A program made the translations under genes and the position numbers. From positions 620,001 through 684,000 of the forward strand of contig NC_014961.1 in the NCBI RefSeq assembly GCF_000186365.1: 64,000 nucleotides of DNA, given 5' to 3'. Shown here in pieces: positions 51,700-60,758 of this stretch; positions within the stretch are counted from its first letter, which is position 1; the number at the start of each line of letters is the position of its first letter. The notes beneath the pieces are model-generated. The model was given only the letters and a program-made list of their open reading frames with translations. It had not been told where the DNA came from and did no database searches. The stretch comes from Desulfurococcus mucosus DSM 2162. Lineage in GTDB: Archaea; Thermoproteota; Thermoprotei_A; Sulfolobales; Desulfurococcaceae.

Positions 51700-53874
51700 T
51701 CAGCCGAGCTTATACTCCCCTATGAGTTGCATAGTATCGGCACTCCACTCGGCTATAGAACTCCATGAGACAGTGTATATGCTTCCCCCTATGTAGACGG
51801 CTCTGATGGCTCCTGGATGCTGCAGTATCTTCACTAGGTGTAGCGATGAGTCACCCACCTTGACGACTAGGACTCCACTGGTAGTGTATGAGTATGGAAT
51901 ATACGCGTTCCCTCTCAGGGGATCCCATGTGAAGGCATGGTGATCCGAGAACACTGGGCTCCATCCAGGTAGCTCTATGTATGCACTCTCCCTGGGTTCC
52001 TCGGGCCTGGAAACATCGAACAGGCTTATCTTAAGCCCCCCGTTTCCACCGAGCCCGATCCCGAGAAGCCTGTCACCGCTCACCGGGTGCAGGTACTCGC
52101 TGAAACCCGGGGTCTTCAAGTAGCCGAGCACCCTGGGGTTCTCAGGGTTCGAGAGGTCTATTGCATACAATGGGTCAATCCTCCTGTAGGTCACCAGGTA
52201 GAACATGTTCTTGACTAGTCTAGCCGCGTATATTCTCTCACCGGGAGCCAGGTCGCTCAGCACCGCTACTGTTTTATTCACGCTTAGATCCACTACGGCT
52301 ACGAGGTTGCTGGTGTCGGACCCCGTTAACATGTACCAGAGGCCCCATGCAACGGGTTGCTGAATCATCCTTGAAGCATTGAGGAACACCGGTATTGTTA
52401 CGCATCTTGATTCAACGCACTCGACGACATTCACCTGGAGGTTTGATGCATCGCCAACCACCATGGGCGGCTGGTAGCGGGTGTAGTAAGCCTTGAAGAA
52501 AGCTGTTGTCAGAGTGGTGGCCGTGATAAATAGTCTTCTCCCATCTAGATTCATCTCCTCCATTGCGAACTGGTCTAGTATCAGCCCTTTGACCTTGATG
52601 GATCCCCTGAAAGCGAGGCTCGTCCCATTGACGTCCACCATGTAGAAGACTGTGGAATCCTCGACGCGGGGTATTAGGTCGCTGAGAACCCTGTTTACTT
52701 CGTCAATCAGCTTGCTGGCTTCCTCCATGCTGCGCGAGTTCAGGTACTCCACTATCCTCCTATACGCAGAGTTGTAGTCACCTCTACTCGCGTATGATGA
52801 AACATCACGTAGAACATCCTCCGGGAAAGCCCCTGACATTATTGACGCGTTCACCAATGCCTCCTGGAAGAACACGTCCAGCACCATGTATACAGGGTAT
52901 TTTGATGCAATGTATAATCGTTCACGCGACATGTATATCCAGTCAACGCTGCCTGTGACCACCGTCAGGTTCGATGAGTCCATTGAGGTGAGGTTAAGCG
53001 AGTAGACGGTGACCATGTACAATGGCAGCGTAAGTCCTTCGGGTATCAAGATGTCTTCAACAGGTTCACCATTGATACTTGGGATGAATGGTTTTATGGA
53101 TCCATTCTCACCGATGATGTACGCTGACGACGATGAAACAACATAGAGTATGCCACTGGAGAGCCTGGAACCGGTGAAGATACCGGATATCACCGCCCTC
53201 CCGACTTCAATAGGTGTTGAGGGGTTGCTCACATTGTAAACTACTACGAGTGTGCTACCGTGCTGCAAAGCTATACCAGTGTAGAGTAAGGTTATGCTCT
53301 GGAGGACTCCACGGCTCCCCGCTATCACGACTAGGTATCCTTTATCAAGGTAGAGGCCGTGAACCTGGTAGTTCTCGGGGAGCAGTATCCTGGAGACTGT
53401 TTTCTTTGAAACAGTGTCGAACACCCTTACTTCTCCACCGGTTGCAACATATATGTATCTTTCATCGTTCTTAACCACGTCTTCTTCGTCGACTCCCTCC
53501 ACCTGCACATTCGTCCCCGAGTAATACTGTGGTGAAGGCTGTGAGCGAGACTTCTCCAGTAAGGGTAAGCCCCCGACGATTATCGGGGTTATTGTTCTCG
53601 GCACACCTGTGGAGATGCTTAGCGAAACCCTCAGCGCCTCAAGCCTCCTTGCAAACAACTCCAGGATTGATGCCACACTAGTGTAGCCGTGTCTCTGACC
53701 GGTGCTAGGAGGCGGGACACTTATCTCTACGGGGATCCCGCTGGTTGAGGACGGGGTGGTATTCCTGCCGGTCCATTGCATACTTGTGAATGTCAGCGAT
53801 AATAGTATCCCTGCTACCACCGCTAGCACGGACAACGCTGCGAACGAGCGTGTTAAGGCATGCATTTCACTCAC
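51700..53874 (-). CDS. Exported protein with C-terminal beta-propeller domain (PF09826 type)
   Basis: A 724-residue exported protein of the beta-propeller family known as secreted proteins with C-terminal beta-propeller. The hallmark GTNVQVEGVDEEDVVKNDER is near residue 120, and blades follow, for example YIYVATGGEVRVFDT and YAIDLSNPENPRVLGYLKTP. An N-terminal signal anchor covers residues 9-30. A large insert (about residues 330-440) contains acidic helices (ASYASRGDYNSAYRRIVEYL). Function unknown; possibly a surface protease inhibitor or binding platform. It is divergent from the wHTH gene across an operator array. Start GTG 53874. Confidence 0.85.
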   Translation of the reverse strand: MSEMHALTRSFAALSVLAVVAGILLSLTFTSMQWTGRNTTPSSTSGIPVEISVPPPSTGQRHGYTSVASILELFARRLEALRVSLSISTGVPRTITPIIVGGLPLLEKSRSQPSPQYYSGTNVQVEGVDEEDVVKNDERYIYVATGGEVRVFDTVSKKTVSRILLPENYQVHGLYLDKGYLVVIAGSRGVLQSITLLYTGIALQHGSTLVVVYNVSNPSTPIEVGRAVISGIFTGSRLSSGILYVVSSSSAYIIGENGSIKPFIPSINGEPVEDILIPEGLTLPLYMVTVYSLNLTSMDSSNLTVVTGSVDWIYMSRERLYIASKYPVYMVLDVFFQEALVNASIMSGAFPEDVLRDVSSYASRGDYNSAYRRIVEYLNSRSMEEASKLIDEVNRVLSDLIPRVEDSTVFYMVDVNGTSLAFRGSIKVKGLILDQFAMEEMNLDGRRLFITATTLTTAFFKAYYTRYQPPMVVGDASNLQVNVVECVESRCVTIPVFLNASRMIQQPVAWGLWYMLTGSDTSNLVAVVDLSVNKTVAVLSDLAPGERIYAARLVKNMFYLVTYRRIDPLYAIDLSNPENPRVLGYLKTPGFSEYLHPVSGDRLLGIGLGGNGGLKISLFDVSRPEEPRESAYIELPGWSPVFSDHHAFTWDPLRGNAYIPYSYTTSGVLVVKVGDSSLHLVKILQHPGAIRAVYIGGSIYTVSWSSIAEWSADTMQLIGEYKLG

Positions 53875-53914
53875 CGCTGAATTATTTCGCCTGCATCCGA
53901 TTTATCTCAAATCA

Positions 53915-53941
53915 TTGAACGACTTGTTCAACCCGTTGAAC
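53915..53941. promoter_or_regulatory. Three-half-site operator array between divergent genes
   Basis: TTGAAC (53915-53920), GTTCAA (53926-53931) and TTGAAC (53936-53941) form two overlapping palindromes with 5- and 4-base spacers. It sits between the beta-propeller gene and the wHTH gene, just before the wHTH TATA-like ATTTAAGA. The wHTH protein is a natural candidate to bind it and control both genes. Confidence 0.6.
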
Positions 53942-53999
53942 ACTTCAAGATTTAAGACTAACTGTTCCAGATGAGTATAGTGGTCGGGAGGCTGTTTTA

Positions 54000-54413
54000 A
54001 TGAGTAGTGACCTAAGCGAGACCGAGCTGAGGATCTATGTCTACCTAGTTGAGAAACGTAGACCAATGGGTCTCCGCGAGATAGCTAGGGAGGTAAACCT
54101 GCCTGTGAGCACGGTACACTATAACCTTAGGAAGCTGGTTGAGAAGGGATATGTCGTGAAGAACCTTGAGGGATATGTGGCTAAGGGCTCCTTGAACATA
54201 GAAGGGTTTATCAGAGTGGGATACAGGGTTATCCCGAGGCTGATACTCTACTCACTCCTCTACCTGGGGATGTCCATAGGTGGAGCTATCTCCATGTATA
54301 TCCAAGGGTACTCGAGTGAGAGGCTGATGCTCATTGCAGTATCCCTCTCATCGTCATTACTGATGCTTCACGAGGGCCTCACCCTGAGAAGGAGGCTGAT
54401 GCATCGAGGTTGA
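54000..54413 (+). CDS. Membrane-anchored winged-helix transcription regulator
   Basis: A 137-residue protein. The N-terminal 65 residues form a winged helix: TELRIYVYLVEKRRPMGLRE, IAREVNLPVSTVHYNLRKLV as recognition helix, and EKGYVVKNLEGYVAKG as wing. Two membrane helices follow (LILYSLLYLGMSIGGAISMY and LMLIAVSLSSSLLMLHEGL), so the regulator is anchored in the membrane and could sense an external or membrane signal. It starts at ATG 54000 following TTTTA. The divergent beta-propeller gene and the TTGAAC array suggest it controls that gene and itself. Confidence 0.8.
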   Translation: MSSDLSETELRIYVYLVEKRRPMGLREIAREVNLPVSTVHYNLRKLVEKGYVVKNLEGYVAKGSLNIEGFIRVGYRVIPRLILYSLLYLGMSIGGAISMYIQGYSSERLMLIAVSLSSSLLMLHEGLTLRRRLMHRG

Positions 54414-54473
54414 AGCCGGTTAAAGAGCTTTATTAGGGTTAGCTACCAATACCTTCCACATGGTTGACCCAGC

Positions 54474-54725
54474 ATGATGGCCCTGCTCATGCTTCTCACA
54501 GGGCTGGTTCTCCTCGCAGCCGGCGTAATCCTCCTGGTTTTAGAGGAGGCTGTGGGAAGACGGGAGGGAGGCAGGGAGTTCAGGGGAGGTTTTGTCGTGG
54601 TGGTGGGGCCTATACCGATAGTGGTTGGCAGCGATGAGGAAACTGGGAAAACCCTCGTGATCCTTGCGATAGCTCTATCGCTAGTGGCCCTGGCACTCTT
54701 CCTGGTACCTCTAATACTGGGGTGA
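54474..54725 (+). CDS. DUF131/TIGR00304-type small membrane protein, copy 1
   Basis: An 83-residue protein with two helices (MLLTGLVLLAAGVILLVLEE and LVILAIALSLVALALFLVPL) joined by a loop with RGGFVVVVGPIPIVVGSDEE. The GPIPIVxGSD motif and size match archaeal DUF131 (TIGR00304). Function unknown. It is 12 bases before a second related gene, so the two probably act together. Confidence 0.75.
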   Translation: MMALLMLLTGLVLLAAGVILLVLEEAVGRREGGREFRGGFVVVVGPIPIVVGSDEETGKTLVILAIALSLVALALFLVPLILG

Positions 54726-54737
54726 GGTGCTTAGGCC

Positions 54738-55016
54738 TTGAGGCTCTCCTTACTCTTGATAGCCATCGGCGTAATCCTCTTGATCACCGGGGGAATCGTA
54801 GCCGTCCTTGAGGCATTGCTGAGCAGTAGCGGGGCCAGTATCTCGGCTGGGGGGTGTATCATAGTGTTCTTCATACCACTGTGCTTCGGTGTAGGCGAGC
54901 ACCACGATGTATTATTGCTGGTATCAATGGTTATCGGCGCTGTGATCACGCTCCTACTCCTGTGGGGCATCATACAGGCGTCGAGAAGTAGGAATCCGAC
55001 CTCCTCCCCGCCCTAA
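54738..55016 (+). CDS. DUF131-like small membrane protein, copy 2, tail altered by TnpB end
   Basis: A 92-residue relative of the previous protein: helix LLIAIGVILLITGGIVAVLE, loop with GGCIIVFFIPLCFGVGEHHD in place of GPIPIVxGSD, then helix LLLVSMVIGAVITLLLLWGI. Its last residues, PTSSPP and the stop, are encoded by the TnpB-type unit that begins at 54998, so its original C terminus has been replaced by the element. It starts at TTG 54738. Confidence 0.65.
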   Translation: MRLSLLLIAIGVILLITGGIVAVLEALLSSSGASISAGGCIIVFFIPLCFGVGEHHDVLLLVSMVIGAVITLLLLWGIIQASRSRNPTSSPP

Positions 55017-55038
55017 AGGGCGAGGCTCTCAGTTATAA
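54998..55038 (-). repeat. Minimal TnpB-type end unit of about 41 bases
   Basis: GACCTCCTCCCCGCCCTAAA (right-end type) runs directly into GGGCGAGGCTCTCAGTTATAAC (left-end type; compare 28293-28313), so the whole element shrank to the shared hairpin CGCCCTAAAGGGCG. It lies at the end of the DUF131-like copy 2 gene and gives its stop codon. Confidence 0.65.
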
Positions 55039-55106
55039 CGGATTAAGGATTGACGCCATGATGCTGGAGGGTGTGCAAGGGAAAAATGGATAGAGGGGAG
55101 GCCTAC

Positions 55107-56477
55107 TCATTTTCTCAACAGGTGTACAGGTTCGCCGAGAATGTACTCAGCTAGATCCCTGAGGGACTCCGACACTGTGAGGTGCGGATACGGTGTTCTC
55201 GCGGCTTCCCTGAAGCACAGCTTCCCTAAGTAGAGTGGAATATAGGCTGAGATAACCTCTGAGGCGTTTGGGGCTACTACATGTATTCCAAGCACTTTCT
55301 CCAGTCTTTCATCAAGTAATACCTTTATGAAGGACTGCTTACCGCCCTTTATCTTCACGGCTGAGAGGTAGTATGCAGGGATCCTCACCTTAACGTATTT
55401 CACACCTATGCTGGTGAGTTCCTTCTCGCTGTAGCCTATGGATGCTACTTCGAGACCTGTGAATATTGTCACAGGTATAGCCCGGTAATCTATGCGGAAG
55501 CCCTCCTCGCCGGCCATCCACTTGGCTGCAGATATGCTTTCAAGTATGGCTTTATGAGCTAGTAGAGGCCCTCCTACAGCGTCTCCGGCAGCGTACACCG
55601 CTGGTACCGTGGTCTCCTGCCTCTCGTTTATCTTTATGAAGCCTCTCCGGTCTAGTTGAACACCGTTCTCCACTAGTCCTATACCGCTGGTTCTCGGAGT
55701 CCTTCCTGTTGCAACAAGCACCTTGTCGACCTCGAGTCTTTCACCGTTCGATAACTCGGCAACATATCTGTCTCCAATCCTACTGATGGATCTAGTGCTT
55801 GTTTTCTCAAGTATCTTGACACCTCTAGAAGATAGATGAGTTTTCAATGCTTGTGCTATGTCCCTATCCATCGAGGGCAGGATGTGATCCATTAGCTCCA
55901 CAAGGGTTATACTTATACCTAGCGAGGAGAAGGCGTTCGCCAACTCAACACCTATTACTCCACCACCTATTATCAACATGCTCTCAGGCTTCTCCTGCAT
56001 GTATAGGGCTTCCCTATTGCTTAACACGCCTATTCCATCGAACACTACGCCGGGCACGGTAGACGGGTTGGAGCCAGGGGCTAGGAGCACTTTGCCGGCC
56101 TCAATCACCGCTTTCCCTGAGCCTTCCTCAACAACTATCTCGTGCGGCGTCTTCAACACTGCCTTACCGTTTAACACGTTGACTCCGTGGGACTCGAATA
56201 ATCCTTGTATCCCCTCCCGGCTCTCCTTGACCATGCTTTTAACCCAGTCAACCAGGCTTCCCCATTTAACCGATGCTTCGCCCCCTACCTTCCCAATGCT
56301 TCTGATAGCCTCAGCTATCTGATAGAACGCCTTGCTGGGGACGCAACCGTAGTTAGTGCACTCCCCTCCTATTAAGTGCTCCTCTACGACCGCTACTTTC
56401 AATCCTTTTCCAGCCAGGTATACTGCGGCAGGGTAGCCTCCAGTGCCGGAGCCCACTACGACTACATCATATCTCAC
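55107..56477 (-). CDS. lpdA: Dihydrolipoamide dehydrogenase (glycine cleavage L protein)
   Basis: A 456-residue FAD disulfide oxidoreductase. FAD motif GSGTGGYPAAVYLA is near residues 9-22, the redox pair is in GGECTNYGCVPSKA (CxxxxC), NAD motif GGGVIGVELANAFSSLG is near 173, and YAAGDAVGGPLLAHKA binds FAD near 300. It reoxidises the lipoyl arm of H protein with NAD+. The start is GTG 56477, overlapping the gcvPB stop by one base (TAGTG); an in-frame ATG at 56516 would run into gcvPB. The C terminus keeps the family HPHLTVSE-type motif as YPHLTVSES. The gcvPA-gcvPB-lpd order is one operon. Confidence 0.9.
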   Translation of the reverse strand: MRYDVVVVGSGTGGYPAAVYLAGKGLKVAVVEEHLIGGECTNYGCVPSKAFYQIAEAIRSIGKVGGEASVKWGSLVDWVKSMVKESREGIQGLFESHGVNVLNGKAVLKTPHEIVVEEGSGKAVIEAGKVLLAPGSNPSTVPGVVFDGIGVLSNREALYMQEKPESMLIIGGGVIGVELANAFSSLGISITLVELMDHILPSMDRDIAQALKTHLSSRGVKILEKTSTRSISRIGDRYVAELSNGERLEVDKVLVATGRTPRTSGIGLVENGVQLDRRGFIKINERQETTVPAVYAAGDAVGGPLLAHKAILESISAAKWMAGEEGFRIDYRAIPVTIFTGLEVASIGYSEKELTSIGVKYVKVRIPAYYLSAVKIKGGKQSFIKVLLDERLEKVLGIHVVAPNASEVISAYIPLYLGKLCFREAARTPYPHLTVSESLRDLAEYILGEPVHLLRK

Positions 56478-58039
56478 TATATCTCTCCCCTCAGCCTTTT
56501 CACATGGATCCTCCAAGTTGGGGTAACATGCTTGGGGTGATTAGCTTTAACCACGTCGACTCTTCCAACACTGGTGTTCCTTGGCCATGTCTTAGGCTCA
56601 CTGGGGTTGCTGTAGGCTATCCTACTTATCTCCTTGAGTCTCTCCACGTACTTCTCCACGTTCTCAGGTGTCTCAGACTCCGTGAACTCCACCATCAGGG
56701 CCTCCTTAACTATCAGCGGGAAGTATATGGTGGGCGCGTAGAAGCCTGCGTCCAGCAGCCCCTTGGCAACGTCTTCCGCTGTCACGCCGATCTCCTCTGC
56801 CATTGGTTGCGCACTCAACACAACCTCATGCTTTCTGAAGCGTCCTTTACCGTAGGGTATAGTGTAGCCTTTAACATTCTCCATGAGCTTCATGAAGTAG
56901 TTCGTTATCAGCACGGCGTGCTCGGTGGCCTTCCTCAATCCCTGGGGACCCATGCTCAGAATATATACATACCCCCATATCAGCGGCGTGATGTTGCCTA
57001 GGAACGCTTTCAACAAGCCGGCACTGTGCTCACCAGGCCCCTTAACCCTGTAGAGCCCGGTGTCCTCATCGTATATCACCCGGTAGCCTGGGGCCAGGTC
57101 TGATAGCCTCACACCCTTCTCCTTGTCGACCACTCTATCCTTTATACACACTGGCCCGGCGCCCGGTCCCCCGCCTCCATGTGGAGCCCCGAACGTCTTG
57201 TGTATGTTTATATGTGCTATATCGAAGCCCATGTCTCCAGGCCTTGCATACCCCATTATCCCATTGAGGTTGGCGCCATCGTAGTAAAGCAGGGCATCAT
57301 GCTCGTGGAGCAATCTTGCTATATCAGTTATGTGTTCTTCGAAGAGTCCGAGAGTACTCGGGTTCGTTATCATTAACCCTGCGGTTGAATCCCCAACAAT
57401 GGATTTCAGGGCCTCCATGTCCACGTTACCGTCTTCTGCCGAAGGTACTTCGACGACTCTGAAGCCAGCCATGGCGGCGCTGGCTGGGTTCGTTCCATGC
57501 GCACTATCCGGTATAACTATCTCGGTTTTCCTATCTATCTGGCCTTTGACCTCGTGATATCTTCTGATGGTTAATACACCGGCGAGCTCTCCATGGGCTC
57601 CTGCCGCCGGGTGGAGAATACATGTATCCATCCCGGTTATGTTGGCGAGCCACTTCTGTAGCTCGAACAGCATCTCGAGGAGGCCTTGAACCGTTCTTTC
57701 ATCCTGCAACGGGTGTAGATTAGTTATTCTGGGATCGCCAGCTATCTCCCATGCTATCCTTGGATTATACTTCATAGTGCAGGAACCGAGGGGGACGGGG
57801 CCGTTGTCCACTCCAAACGCTGCTTGAGAGAGGTTCGTGAAGTGCCTTACAACCTCCACCTCGCTTAGCTCGGGGAGCCCTGGCTCCCTGTCCCTCCTCA
57901 TTTCAGAGGGTATTTCTACCCTGCCGACACGTCTCTTGACCTCCTCCTCGGGCTCCGGGATCGCGATGCCGGTTCTGCCTTTACCGCCCAGCTCGAATAT
58001 CAATGGCTCCCTGTTACTGGCCTGCCTGAACCCCTTCAT
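56477..58039 (-). CDS. gcvPB: Glycine dehydrogenase (decarboxylating) subunit 2
   Basis: The 520-residue subunit of the split P protein that carries PLP. The PLP lysine is K281 in NIHKTFGAPHGGGGPGAGP, with SCTMKYNPRIAW near 86 and PDSAHGTNPASAAMAGF near 177. With GcvPA it decarboxylates glycine and passes the aminomethyl group to lipoylated H protein. It overlaps gcvPA by four bases at 58036-58039 and is coupled to lpd downstream. The archaeal split arrangement is normal for hyperthermophiles. Confidence 0.96.
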   Translation of the reverse strand: MKGFRQASNREPLIFELGGKGRTGIAIPEPEEEVKRRVGRVEIPSEMRRDREPGLPELSEVEVVRHFTNLSQAAFGVDNGPVPLGSCTMKYNPRIAWEIAGDPRITNLHPLQDERTVQGLLEMLFELQKWLANITGMDTCILHPAAGAHGELAGVLTIRRYHEVKGQIDRKTEIVIPDSAHGTNPASAAMAGFRVVEVPSAEDGNVDMEALKSIVGDSTAGLMITNPSTLGLFEEHITDIARLLHEHDALLYYDGANLNGIMGYARPGDMGFDIAHINIHKTFGAPHGGGGPGAGPVCIKDRVVDKEKGVRLSDLAPGYRVIYDEDTGLYRVKGPGEHSAGLLKAFLGNITPLIWGYVYILSMGPQGLRKATEHAVLITNYFMKLMENVKGYTIPYGKGRFRKHEVVLSAQPMAEEIGVTAEDVAKGLLDAGFYAPTIYFPLIVKEALMVEFTESETPENVEKYVERLKEISRIAYSNPSEPKTWPRNTSVGRVDVVKANHPKHVTPTWRIHVKRLRGEI

Positions 58040-59457
58040 CTCCCTCTCACCTCCTCTATTGCCTTCTTGAGGGTTTCAATGAGCCTATCTATGGCTTTGA
58101 CAGAGTGTAGCTCTGTGAAAGCATAGAGTGCTACCTCGCCGAGCTCGGGATAATAGCTTCCAATGTATAATCCTCCATGTATACCGTGCTCCAGTAGCTT
58201 CTCATGCACCGCCGAGTACTTGACACCGATGTTGTTGAAGGATACTGGGAACTCGTTGAAGAACTCGCCCTTGAATACACGTGTCAAACCTATATCGCTC
58301 ATCCTGCTTGAAGCATAGTGCGCCCTATAGTATACTAGCTCAGCCAACCGCCTCAAACCAGTCTTGCCTAGGAGAGCCATGTATACTGCTGAAGCCACAG
58401 CCATCAACGCCTCGTTCGTGCAGATGTTTGAGGTAGCCTTCTCCCTCCTAATGTGCTGCTCCCTAGCCTGCCATACCATTGCGAATGCCTTGCTACTTCC
58501 ATCAATGGTTGTTGTTAAGCCTATTATCCTCCCCGGCATCTGCCTAACCAGGTTCATATCGTATCTCACGGCAAATATACCCAGGTGGGGGCCACCATAG
58601 TTCATGCCTAACCCGAGTGACTGCCCGTCCCCAACCGCTATATCTGCGCCCAGCTCACCCGGGGGTTTAAGCAGTCCAAGTGCAACCGGGTACACCCCTG
58701 TTATGAATAACGCTCCCTTCTCATGGGCTATTTCACCTATGGCTTTAACATTGTCCTCTATTATGCCGAAGAAGTTAGGGTATTGCACGTATACAGCGGC
58801 CGTATCGCCATCCACCATTGATTTAACGGCCTCAGCATCCACTGTGCCAAGCTCCCTGTCGAAGGGAATAGTCTCAATCATTAATCCCTGTGGTTTGACA
58901 TATGTTTCAACGACCCTCCTATGTAGTGGATTCATGTTTCCCGGCAAGAGGATCTTTCTCCTCCCCTTTCTAACCCTGAAGGCCATTAGGGCTGCTTCAG
59001 CTATGGAGGAAGCCCAGTCATACATTGAGGCATTAACAATGTCCATCTCAAGTAACTCGGCCATCATGCTCTGGTACTCGAAGAGAGCCTGCATCAGGCC
59101 CTGCGAGATCTCAGCCTGGTACGGTGTGTATGCTGTAAGGAACTCCCCCCTGGAGATAATGTATCTGACGACTGGGGGGACGTAGTGCGGGTACACGCCT
59201 CCCCCCATGAAGGGCGGTGGATTGAACACCTTGTTCCTGGACAGCTTCTCTTCCACCAGCTCCTTTACCTCTATCTCGGAGAGAGGCCTACCCAGCCCTA
59301 TCTCCAGCTTGTTCCAGGAGTCTTCGCCGAGCAATATTTCTGAAGGAATATCCTTGAAGAGCTCGCTTACGCTTCCAACGCCTATTACTTCAAGCATCTT
59401 TTTAACCGACTCCTCCGTTAAGCTAGGTATCCAGGGATGACTCTTCGTTTCGATCAC
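58036..59457 (-). CDS. gcvPA: Glycine dehydrogenase (decarboxylating) subunit 1
   Basis: The 473-residue partner subunit of P protein. Typical parts are MGGGVYPHYVPPVVRYIISR near 84 with FLTAYTPYQAEISQGLMQAL, and GVDGQSLGLGMNYGGPHLGI-like VGDGQSLGLGMNYGGPHLGI near 272. It lacks the PLP lysine, which resides in GcvPB. The gene leads the gcvPA-gcvPB-lpd operon and is divergent from gcvT (about 80 bases between), so all components are controlled from one small region. Start GTG 59457 follows GGTG-type ribosome context. Confidence 0.96.
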   Translation of the reverse strand: MIETKSHPWIPSLTEESVKKMLEVIGVGSVSELFKDIPSEILLGEDSWNKLEIGLGRPLSEIEVKELVEEKLSRNKVFNPPPFMGGGVYPHYVPPVVRYIISRGEFLTAYTPYQAEISQGLMQALFEYQSMMAELLEMDIVNASMYDWASSIAEAALMAFRVRKGRRKILLPGNMNPLHRRVVETYVKPQGLMIETIPFDRELGTVDAEAVKSMVDGDTAAVYVQYPNFFGIIEDNVKAIGEIAHEKGALFITGVYPVALGLLKPPGELGADIAVGDGQSLGLGMNYGGPHLGIFAVRYDMNLVRQMPGRIIGLTTTIDGSSKAFAMVWQAREQHIRREKATSNICTNEALMAVASAVYMALLGKTGLRRLAELVYYRAHYASSRMSDIGLTRVFKGEFFNEFPVSFNNIGVKYSAVHEKLLEHGIHGGLYIGSYYPELGEVALYAFTELHSVKAIDRLIETLKKAIEEVRGR

Positions 59458-59538
59458 CTTGACGCCACTGTATTATTACATCCTAAACAGATATATACCT
59501 TATGTGACTAGTAAGAGACCTATGTAGTGGTGTGGGAT

Positions 59539-60648
59539 ATGCCTAGGATACCCTTGCTCGAATACTATGTGGAGAAGGGTGCTGAAACTGGCCTCTTCGG
59601 AGAATGGGAGGTACCCTATCGTTACACTAACGCGATCGAGGAACACATTAGCGTGAGAACGAGCGTCGGGCTGTTCGATGTATCCCATATGGGGAGGGTT
59701 CTCTTAAAGGGGCCTGACGTTCTACCCCTGGCACAGTACGTGTATACCAAGGATATCAGCAGGACAAAGGAGTACTCCATGAGCGGCCCCACACTTGCCT
59801 TGAACCAGTGGGCCAGGGTAAAGGATGACGAAATGCTGTACAAGATCAGTGACGAGGAGTGGCTACTGGTCACAAACGCGTTGACAAGGGAACACATGCT
59901 GAGCTACCTTGAAAAAGTGAGGAGCGAGAAGGGGTTCAGGGTTGAAATAGTGGATTTAACATTCAACTACTCCATGCTGGCACTACAGGGTCCTAGGGCT
60001 GTGGAAGTAATGGAGTCCCTTGGCGCCAAGTGGGCTGGAGACTTAAAGACCCTGGAGTTCCGCATGAATGAGGAGATACAGGGGGTTAGAACCTTCCTCG
60101 TCAGCAGGAGTGGATGGACCGGGGAGGACGGCTTCGAGATCTGGGGGGAGAGCGGGGAGCTGAAACGGCTGGTGGATTTATTCCTGTCCAAGGGCGTCAA
60201 GCTGGCTGGGTTGATCGCGAGGGATACTCTTCGTATAGAAATGGGCTTCGTACTAGGCGGCCATGAGTATGGTGAGGACCCGACGAGATTCCCATGTGCA
60301 CTAAGCCTACGGTATGGTCTAGGAGCAATCACATGGGAGAAGAAAGGATTCGTAGGGGAGGAAGCGTTGAAAGCATGTAGACGTGAAGGAGTGAGATGGA
60401 TCAGAGTCGGATTGAAGCTCGGCAAGGAGGCCGGGAGACACTTCCCCCGTCAAGATGCCGGGGTGTATAGTGAGGACGTGTGGGTTGGATGGGTTACAAG
60501 TGGAACATACTCGCCGGTTCTGAACAGGGGGATCGCAATGGCCTACGTTGACTCAAGGTATGCTTTATTCGGTGAGGAGCTGACGGTGGATATAAGGGGT
60601 AAGAGGTATCCAGCTAAAATAGTTGACTTCCCATTTATCAAGAAATAG
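59539..60648 (+). CDS. gcvT: Aminomethyltransferase (glycine cleavage T protein)
   Basis: A 369-residue T protein. It transfers the methylene group from H protein to tetrahydrofolate or an archaeal pterin, releasing ammonia. Motifs are LFDVSHMGRVLLKGPDV near the N terminus, FNYSMLALQGPRAVEVM, SGWTGEDGFEIW near 188, GLIARDTLRIEMGF with the folate-binding region, and GWVTSGTYSPVLNRGIAMAY near the end. I use ATG 59539 with GGTGTGG before it; GTG 59527 would add four residues. It is divergent from gcvPA and followed by glyA on the same strand. Confidence 0.94.
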   Translation: MPRIPLLEYYVEKGAETGLFGEWEVPYRYTNAIEEHISVRTSVGLFDVSHMGRVLLKGPDVLPLAQYVYTKDISRTKEYSMSGPTLALNQWARVKDDEMLYKISDEEWLLVTNALTREHMLSYLEKVRSEKGFRVEIVDLTFNYSMLALQGPRAVEVMESLGAKWAGDLKTLEFRMNEEIQGVRTFLVSRSGWTGEDGFEIWGESGELKRLVDLFLSKGVKLAGLIARDTLRIEMGFVLGGHEYGEDPTRFPCALSLRYGLGAITWEKKGFVGEEALKACRREGVRWIRVGLKLGKEAGRHFPRQDAGVYSEDVWVGWVTSGTYSPVLNRGIAMAYVDSRYALFGEELTVDIRGKRYPAKIVDFPFIKK

Positions 60649-60700
60649 TTTTTCCGGGCATACACATTACAATAATCCGGTCGCCGCGTGGAGGCGGGAA

Positions 60701-60712
60701 GACTTATAAGTC
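60701..60712 (+). promoter_or_regulatory. Palindrome overlapping the glyA TATA box
   Basis: GACTTATAAGTC is a perfect 12-base palindrome whose centre TTATAA is the likely TATA box of glyA. Transcription would start near 60732, ahead of GTG 60759. A regulator bound here would block TBP directly. It could also be a chance symmetric TATA box. Confidence 0.45.
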
Positions 60713-60758
60713 TAAATCGAGCATTCTATAATAACGTGTACCCACTTATAACGCCTGG

